Positions 6,038 to 9,990 of a DNA stretch of 9,990 nucleotides are shown piece by piece. Source of the DNA: Clostridia bacterium (GTDB lineage Bacteria; Bacillota; Clostridia; UMGS1810); the NCBI GenBank assembly GCA_017503945.1, contig JAFVSB010000018.1, positions 1-9,990 of the forward strand, read 5' to 3'. Both the position numbers and the translations under genes were made by a program. The stretch's first letter is position 1, and each line of letters starts with the position of its first letter. The notes beneath the pieces were generated by a model. The model was given only the letters and a program-made list of their open reading frames with translations, did no database searches and had not been told where the DNA came from.

Positions 6038-6568
6038 ATGACACACGAGACAATATTCGCCGGCTTCGGCGGTCAGGGTATCCTTTTTGCAGGCAAGGTC
6101 ATTGCCTATGCAGGCATGCTTGAGGGCAAAAATGTATCCCATCTTCCTTCCTATGGTCCCGAGATGCGAGGCGGCACTGCCAACTGCAGTGTTATCGTGT
6201 CTGATGAAGATGTTGCTTCGCCCATCATCACCGAGCCTGCCAATCTGGTTGTGATGAACGGCCCCTCTCTCGACAAGTTTGAAAATGCAGTTATCCCCGG
6301 AGGCAAAATTTTCATTGATTCGGCTCTTATCAACCGCAAATGCGAAAGAGACGATGCCGATGTTTTTGAAATTCCCGCAACTCAGATGGCAAACGACATG
6401 GGTCTTCCCAAGCTTGCCAACATGATAATGGTGGGTAAGCTCATCAAAGAAACTCAGATGTTCACATGGGAGCAGCTCAAAGGCGCTGTGACCAAGCTTG
6501 TGCCAGCTGCAAAGGCTGCTATGCTCGACAGTAACATCAAGGCTCTTGAAGCAGGCTATAACTATTGA
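6038..6568 (+). CDS. korC: 2-oxoacid:ferredoxin oxidoreductase gamma subunit
   Basis: The 176-residue protein matches the gamma-type catalytic domain of 2-oxoacid:acceptor oxidoreductases. The N-terminal GFGGQG (9-14) is the nucleotide-type glycine loop that binds CoA in this family, and SYGPEMRGGTANC (38-50) is the next conserved block. The ATG at 6038 is chosen because AAAGGAGGAAA lies just upstream within the end of korB; a longer in-frame reading from 5963 would overlap korB by 73 bases and adds residues unlike the family. It completes a delta-alpha-beta-gamma set, the normal four-gene form of Kor or Vor enzymes, as opposed to fused pyruvate enzymes. A hairpin follows after 10 bases. Confidence 0.92.
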   Translation: MTHETIFAGFGGQGILFAGKVIAYAGMLEGKNVSHLPSYGPEMRGGTANCSVIVSDEDVASPIITEPANLVVMNGPSLDKFENAVIPGGKIFIDSALINRKCERDDADVFEIPATQMANDMGLPKLANMIMVGKLIKETQMFTWEQLKGAVTKLVPAAKAAMLDSNIKALEAGYNY

Positions 6569-6578
6569 TACATCAATC

Positions 6579-6620
6579 ACAGGACTTGAGCTTCTATGCT
6601 TAAGTCCTGTAGTAATTTTA
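6579..6620 (+). terminator. Hairpin after korC, probable leaky terminator
   Basis: ACAGGACTTGAGC (6579-6591) pairs with GCTTAAGTCCTGT (6598-6610) over 13 positions with one G-T wobble and a 6-base loop. The tail AGTAATTTTA has only a short interrupted T-run. I see no convincing promoter between it and the amidohydrolase at 6643, so partial read-through into the next genes is likely. Confidence 0.55.
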
Positions 6621-6642
6621 TAGACAATCAAGGTGATTTAAT

Positions 6643-7434
6643 TTGGAATACAAAGTAATCGATGTTCACACCCACATCTGGCCCCAAGCAATAGCTTCTC
6701 ATGCAGTGGAGCATGTGGGTACATACTATAGCTACGATATGCACGGCAAGGGCACCATTGAAGACCTTGCAAAGAGTGCATCGGAGGCAGGGGTCGAAAG
6801 GTTTGTTATCCATTCTTCAGCCCTCAAGGCATCACAGGTGGAAACGGTAAACGATGCCACCGCATCGCACCTGTCAGGCACTATTGCCGGCTTTGGCACA
6901 CTCCATCCCGAATACACTGAATTTGAAAAGGAAATAAAGCGCATCAAAGCGCTTGGTCTCAGGGGCATAAAGCTCCACCCCGATTTTCAGTTTTTTTGCA
7001 TTGATGACCGCCGCATGTATGATGCTTATGAAATCATAAGAAGCGAAAAACTGCCCATACTCTTTCATATGGGTGATGTAAAGTATGACTATTCATCAGC
7101 ACCGAGGCTACTCAAGGTATTGCAGGATTTTCCCGGCATCATCGTCATTGGTGCACATCTTGGCGGCCATCTCAAATGGAATGAGGCAGAAGAGCTCCTT
7201 GTGGGCAAAGACCTCTACATGGACTGCTCAAGCACCGACCGTAAGCTCGCACCCGAAATAGCCAGGCGCATCATACGCAATCATGGTGCCGACAGGATTT
7301 TATTTGGCACCGACTATCCCATCGAGCGCCACAAAGAAGGCATCGAAAAATTCCTTGCGCTCGGCCTTACTGATGAGGAAAACGAAAAAATCCTCTATAA
7401 TAATGCATATAATCTGCTTTTTGCAAATAAATAA
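6643..7434 (+). CDS. Amidohydrolase-2 family metal-dependent hydrolase
   Basis: This 263-residue TIM-barrel enzyme of the amidohydrolase-related family (PF04909 type) has the metal-binding HTH (H9, H11) on strand 1. RGIKLHPDF (107-115), FHMGD (141-145, H142), GAHLGGH (170-176, H172) and the strand-8 aspartate in FGTDYP (221-226, D224) follow. Relatives hydrolyse or decarboxylate varied substrates, and the substrate here is not evident. The start is a TTG, because HTH lies only nine residues in and no ATG or GTG precedes it; AGGTGAT (6631-6637) is five bases upstream. There is no signal peptide. HemW starts 17 bases after its stop, suggesting co-transcription. In Bacillus subtilis lepA precedes hemW, so this neighbour is different. 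Confidence 0.85.
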   Translation: MEYKVIDVHTHIWPQAIASHAVEHVGTYYSYDMHGKGTIEDLAKSASEAGVERFVIHSSALKASQVETVNDATASHLSGTIAGFGTLHPEYTEFEKEIKRIKALGLRGIKLHPDFQFFCIDDRRMYDAYEIIRSEKLPILFHMGDVKYDYSSAPRLLKVLQDFPGIIVIGAHLGGHLKWNEAEELLVGKDLYMDCSSTDRKLAPEIARRIIRNHGADRILFGTDYPIERHKEGIEKFLALGLTDEENEKILYNNAYNLLFANK

Positions 7435-7451
7435 TATATTCGGAGGTAGAC

Positions 7452-8561
7452 ATGATAGGCTTGTATGTCCATATTCCGTTTTGCGCTCAAAAGTGCAACT
7501 ATTGTGACTTTTGCTCATACCCACCACTCACCCAAAGGCAGAGTGAATATTGTGATGCCTTAGCGTGCGAGGCTATGCTCTATAAAGACCACGGCCTGCA
7601 TGCCGACACGGTCTATTTTGGCGGAGGCACTCCGTCACTTTTAAACAGCTCGTCAATAGCTAAGGCCATGGCTGCAATCCATGAGTGCTTCAAGGTTTCT
7701 GCCGATGCAGAAATCACCATCGAAGCCAATCCGTGCACCGTCACTGCCCAAAAAGCGGCAGACTATCGCGCGCTTGGCTTTAATCGGGTGAGCCTTGGTG
7801 CACAGTCTTTTATAGACTCTGAGCTATCTGCGCTTGGCAGACTCCATAGCACTGCCGACACGCAACGAAGCTTTGATATCCTCAGAAATGCAGGCTTTTC
7901 CAATATAAGTCTTGACCTTATGTATGCTATTCCCACTCAGGATTTCAGCTCTTTGAGCACTTCTGTCACCAAAGTGCTAAATCTTGAACCTGAGCACATT
8001 TCATGCTATGGTCTCAAAATCGAGCACGGCACACCATTTGCAAAGATGCTCGAGCGCGGCGCAATTAGCGAAAAAACCGACGATGAATATGCCGATATGT
8101 ATGAGCAGATATGCTCATCGCTCACCTTGGCAGGCTATGACCAGTATGAATTGTCTAACTTTTCGCGCCCGGGCTTTGAATCAAAGCACAATCTCAAATA
8201 CTGGCAGGGCAGGCAATACATTGGCCTTGGTGCTTCGGCGGCTTCTTTTTACGATGGCTGCCGCTATACGCGCACCTCTGATTTTGATGCCTACATAGCC
8301 TCTTTTGCCAATGATGAGCGCTATGAGTTATCTATAGACGAGCTAATGAGCGAGTTTATGTTTTTGCACCTCAGGCTCACAGGCCTTGGTGCTTCAAAGG
8401 CGGATTTTCGCGCCCGTTTTGGCAAGGATATAGAAGATGTGTTTTCAAAGCCTCTTGCCAAGCACCTTGCCGCAGGAACACTTGTTGACAAGGGTGACAG
8501 ATATGTTCTTTCAAAAAGGGCATATTATGTATCAAACTCTGTGCTTTGTGACTTTGTGTGA
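7452..8561 (+). CDS. hemW: HemW, radical SAM heme chaperone
   Basis: The 369-residue protein begins LYVHIPFC and has the radical SAM motif CxxxCxxC (C11, C15, C18) that holds the [4Fe-4S] cluster, followed by DFCSY. FGGGTPSLL begins at about residue 56 (SAM binding, GGGTP 57-61), and the order QSFIDSELSALGR then LDLMYAIPTQ is typical of HemW. The C-terminal HemN-like domain is present. It differs from coproporphyrinogen dehydrogenase HemN, which has CxxxCxxCxC; here the fourth cysteine is C21, spaced CxxC. HemW binds heme and delivers it to membrane targets. GGAGG (7442-7446) precedes the ATG. It is followed by hrcA, as in many Firmicutes. Confidence 0.93.
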   Translation: MIGLYVHIPFCAQKCNYCDFCSYPPLTQRQSEYCDALACEAMLYKDHGLHADTVYFGGGTPSLLNSSSIAKAMAAIHECFKVSADAEITIEANPCTVTAQKAADYRALGFNRVSLGAQSFIDSELSALGRLHSTADTQRSFDILRNAGFSNISLDLMYAIPTQDFSSLSTSVTKVLNLEPEHISCYGLKIEHGTPFAKMLERGAISEKTDDEYADMYEQICSSLTLAGYDQYELSNFSRPGFESKHNLKYWQGRQYIGLGASAASFYDGCRYTRTSDFDAYIASFANDERYELSIDELMSEFMFLHLRLTGLGASKADFRARFGKDIEDVFSKPLAKHLAAGTLVDKGDRYVLSKRAYYVSNSVLCDFV

Positions 8562-8593
8562 TTGTATAATTTCCATAAAAATAGTGCTTGCTA

Positions 8594-8622
8594 TTGACAA
8601 ATATGTAAAATAGTGTTATCTT
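8594..8622 (+). promoter_or_regulatory. hrcA operon promoter
   Basis: A perfect TTGACA (8594-8599), a 17-base spacer and TATCTT (8617-8622, 4 of 6) form a sigma-A promoter. The expected start site falls within the CIRCE operator just downstream, as in heat-shock operons repressed by HrcA. I see no terminator after hemW, so some read-through into hrcA is possible. Confidence 0.7.
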
Positions 8623-8626
8623 ATAT

Positions 8627-8653
8627 TTAGCACTCCAAAGGTTCGAGTGCTAA
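8627..8653. promoter_or_regulatory. CIRCE operator (HrcA binding site)
   Basis: TTAGCACTC, nine bases, GAGTGCTAA: both arms match the published CIRCE consensus exactly. It overlaps the expected transcription start of hrcA, so HrcA should repress its own operon until heat shock diverts GroEL. Confidence 0.97.
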
Positions 8654-8680
8654 AGTGACAATTTAAACGGAGGGGTGAAT

Positions 8681-9727
8681 ATGGAGCTTAGTGACAGAAA
8701 GAAAAAAATACTCCAGGCCATAATTGATGACTACATTGCTTCGGCAGAACCTGTGGGCTCATCCCATATTTTAAAAAATCACGATCTTGGCGTCAGCTCT
8801 GCCACCATACGAAATGAAATGGCTTCGCTCGAAGAAGCGGGCTATCTTGAAAAACCCCACACCTCCGCGGGCAGAGTACCATCATATCTTGGCTACAGAG
8901 TGTATGTAGACCAGCTAATGAATGAATACCGCCTGAGCATTGCTGAAATAAATCAGATAACTCATGCTCTTGGCAAAAAATACATCGAGCTTCGCCGTGC
9001 TATTGACAGCATATCAGACATAATGTCTGCTCTCACTGACTACACGGCTATCTACACCACCCCGTCATCGTCGCTTGTAACCATCAGTAATATTAAGCTT
9101 ATTGCCGTTGAGGCCAGAAGCTTTGTTGTGGTGGCAGTGTGTCATGACGGCTCGGTGCGCAATCGCACCATCCGCACTGCCAAAGCCTACGAGGCAGAGG
9201 TGCTCGAAAAGCTTTCCAATTACCTCAGCTATCGTTTTGCAGGCTGCGATGTATCTGAGTTCACCCCTGAGGTGCTATCTGCCGAAAAAGAGCTCATTCC
9301 CGTAGATGGTGCACTCATTGACTCGGTGTTTGATTTTCTCTCAGACATAGCCAACGAAGCAGAGACAGTCGATGTTGTGCTCAATGGCACCACCAATATA
9401 TTTAAGCATCCCGAGTTTAATGACATCGGGCGCACCAAGGAGTTTTTGAACTTCCTCAAAAAAGACAACAGCAAAATGATAAAATCTCTGCTTTCAGCCA
9501 CGGGCGACACCACCTCGGTAATAATAGGCAATGAAAACCCCGTGCTGAAAGATAAAGATATAAGCCTTGTTGTTTCCAACTATTCTCTCGGAGGCAGTAT
9601 GAAAGGCAAGCTTGCTATAATAGGCCCCACGCGCATGGATTATGCTAAGGTTATTTCGACTCTCGACTATCTTACAGCGTGCATCAATGATGTGATGGGC
9701 AATGACAAAGGAGATGACCAGACTTGA
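8681..9727 (+). CDS. hrcA: HrcA, heat-inducible transcription repressor
   Basis: The 348-residue protein matches HrcA in length and order. An N-terminal winged helix (about 1-75) contains LSDRKKKILQAIIDDYIASA, EPVGSS and the recognition segment SSATIRNEMASLEEAGYLEKPHTSAGRVPS. A GAF-like domain and the dimerisation part follow. It binds the CIRCE element centred about 40 bases upstream; folding of HrcA by GroEL is known to be needed for repression. The ATG at 8681 is preferred over an in-frame GTG at 8675, because that codon lies inside the ribosome binding site GGAGGGG (8669-8675). Its stop codon overlaps the TTG start of grpE. Confidence 0.96.
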   Translation: MELSDRKKKILQAIIDDYIASAEPVGSSHILKNHDLGVSSATIRNEMASLEEAGYLEKPHTSAGRVPSYLGYRVYVDQLMNEYRLSIAEINQITHALGKKYIELRRAIDSISDIMSALTDYTAIYTTPSSSLVTISNIKLIAVEARSFVVVAVCHDGSVRNRTIRTAKAYEAEVLEKLSNYLSYRFAGCDVSEFTPEVLSAEKELIPVDGALIDSVFDFLSDIANEAETVDVVLNGTTNIFKHPEFNDIGRTKEFLNFLKKDNSKMIKSLLSATGDTTSVIIGNENPVLKDKDISLVVSNYSLGGSMKGKLAIIGPTRMDYAKVISTLDYLTACINDVMGNDKGDDQT

Positions 9728-9990
9728 TTAAGAAAAATGAAGAAGCAAAAGATGAGATAAATAAAGAAACCACACCCCAGGTTGAAGAAGCTGAAGCTTC
9801 GCAGCCTGAGATTGATGAAACTCAGGCAAAGCTTGATGAGCTAAATGACAAATATCTCAGGCTTTTGGCTGAGTATGACAACTTCAAAAAACGCACAATC
9901 CGCGAGAAAGAGTCAATCTATGTTGATTGTGTGGGCGACACTGTAGCCGCGCTGCTTCCTGTGATCGACAACTTTGAGCGCGCTATAGCA
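9724..9990 (+). CDS. grpE: GrpE, nucleotide exchange factor for DnaK (5' part)
   Basis: The first 89 codons of grpE are present and the window edge cuts the rest. An acidic, low-complexity N-terminal tail of about 35 residues leads into the long coiled-coil helix, visible as ELNDKYLRLLAEYDNFKKR followed by TIREKES, the standard GrpE pattern, then a region like LLPVIDNFERAI. The start is TTG, since no ATG or GTG lies in this frame and AAAGGAG (9707-9713) is ten bases upstream. It overlaps the hrcA stop codon (TTGA), so translation is coupled. GrpE releases ADP from DnaK in the cytoplasm. dnaK and dnaJ are expected beyond the edge. Confidence 0.93.
   Translation, partial: MIKKNEEAKDEINKETTPQVEEAEASQPEIDETQAKLDELNDKYLRLLAEYDNFKKRTIREKESIYVDCVGDTVAALLPVIDNFERAIA

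Noticed and set aside
6032..6631. Long minus-strand open frame of about 199 codons opposite korC
   Set aside because: It mirrors the codon pattern of korC on the other strand, has no recognisable domain, and korC is a clear family member.
8580..8595. AATAG/CTATT hairpin after hemW as a terminator
   Set aside because: The stem is only five base pairs, has no T-run and overlaps the -35 box of the hrcA promoter.
1..9990. CRISPR arrays, tRNA genes, insertion sequences, phage or defence genes
   Set aside because: I saw no regularly spaced repeats, cloverleaf-like segments, transposase motifs or terminal inverted repeats; nearly all the DNA is accounted for by housekeeping and metabolic genes.

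Overview
The window is about 10 kb of chromosome from a strictly anaerobic, low-to-mid GC Firmicute, most likely class Clostridia. Three things suggest this: the hemW-hrcA-grpE order with a CIRCE operator, a four-subunit 2-oxoacid:ferredoxin oxidoreductase, and strong AGGAGG-type ribosome binding sites with TTGACA/TATAAT-like promoters. I see no insertion sequence, phage gene, tRNA, rRNA or CRISPR array. Apart from a possible minus-strand gene at the extreme left edge, every gene reads on the plus strand.

Layout. (1) 1-1320: a possible divergent gene runs off the left edge. Next come an ECF-type sigma factor and an overlapping single-pass membrane protein that is probably its anti-sigma partner, closed by two hairpins. 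(2) 1330-2758: a good promoter drives a Mrp/NBP35-type Fe-S carrier ATPase and a YbaK-type Cys-tRNA(Pro) deacylase, closed by a terminator. (3) 2822-3950: a second good promoter drives an RseC-like two-helix membrane protein with a cysteine cluster and a MinD/CobB-like P-loop ATPase. (4) 3934-6610: a promoter in the 3' end of the ATPase gene drives korD-korA-korB-korC (or vor), encoding ferredoxin-like, alpha, TPP-binding beta and gamma subunits. A hairpin follows. (5) 6643-8561: an amidohydrolase-2 family enzyme with a TTG start, then the heme chaperone HemW. (6) 8594-9990: a promoter with an exact-consensus CIRCE operator, the heat-shock repressor HrcA, and the 5' end of grpE starting at an overlapping TTG. 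The right edge cuts grpE.

How the genes fit together. Several products concern iron-sulfur and redox biochemistry: the Mrp carrier, the RseC-like protein with its Cys cluster, the two-cluster ferredoxin subunit, the Kor complex and radical-SAM HemW. The Kor complex interconverts a 2-oxoacid plus CoA with an acyl-CoA, CO2 and reduced ferredoxin; its substrate cannot be read from the sequence alone. The right end is the standard negatively autoregulated protein-folding stress operon. I do not see a clear undescribed system. The best leads are the uncharacterised ATPase and RseC-like pair beside kor, a near-identical Cys motif shared by Mrp and the RseC-like protein, and the ECF module with an unassigned outer domain.
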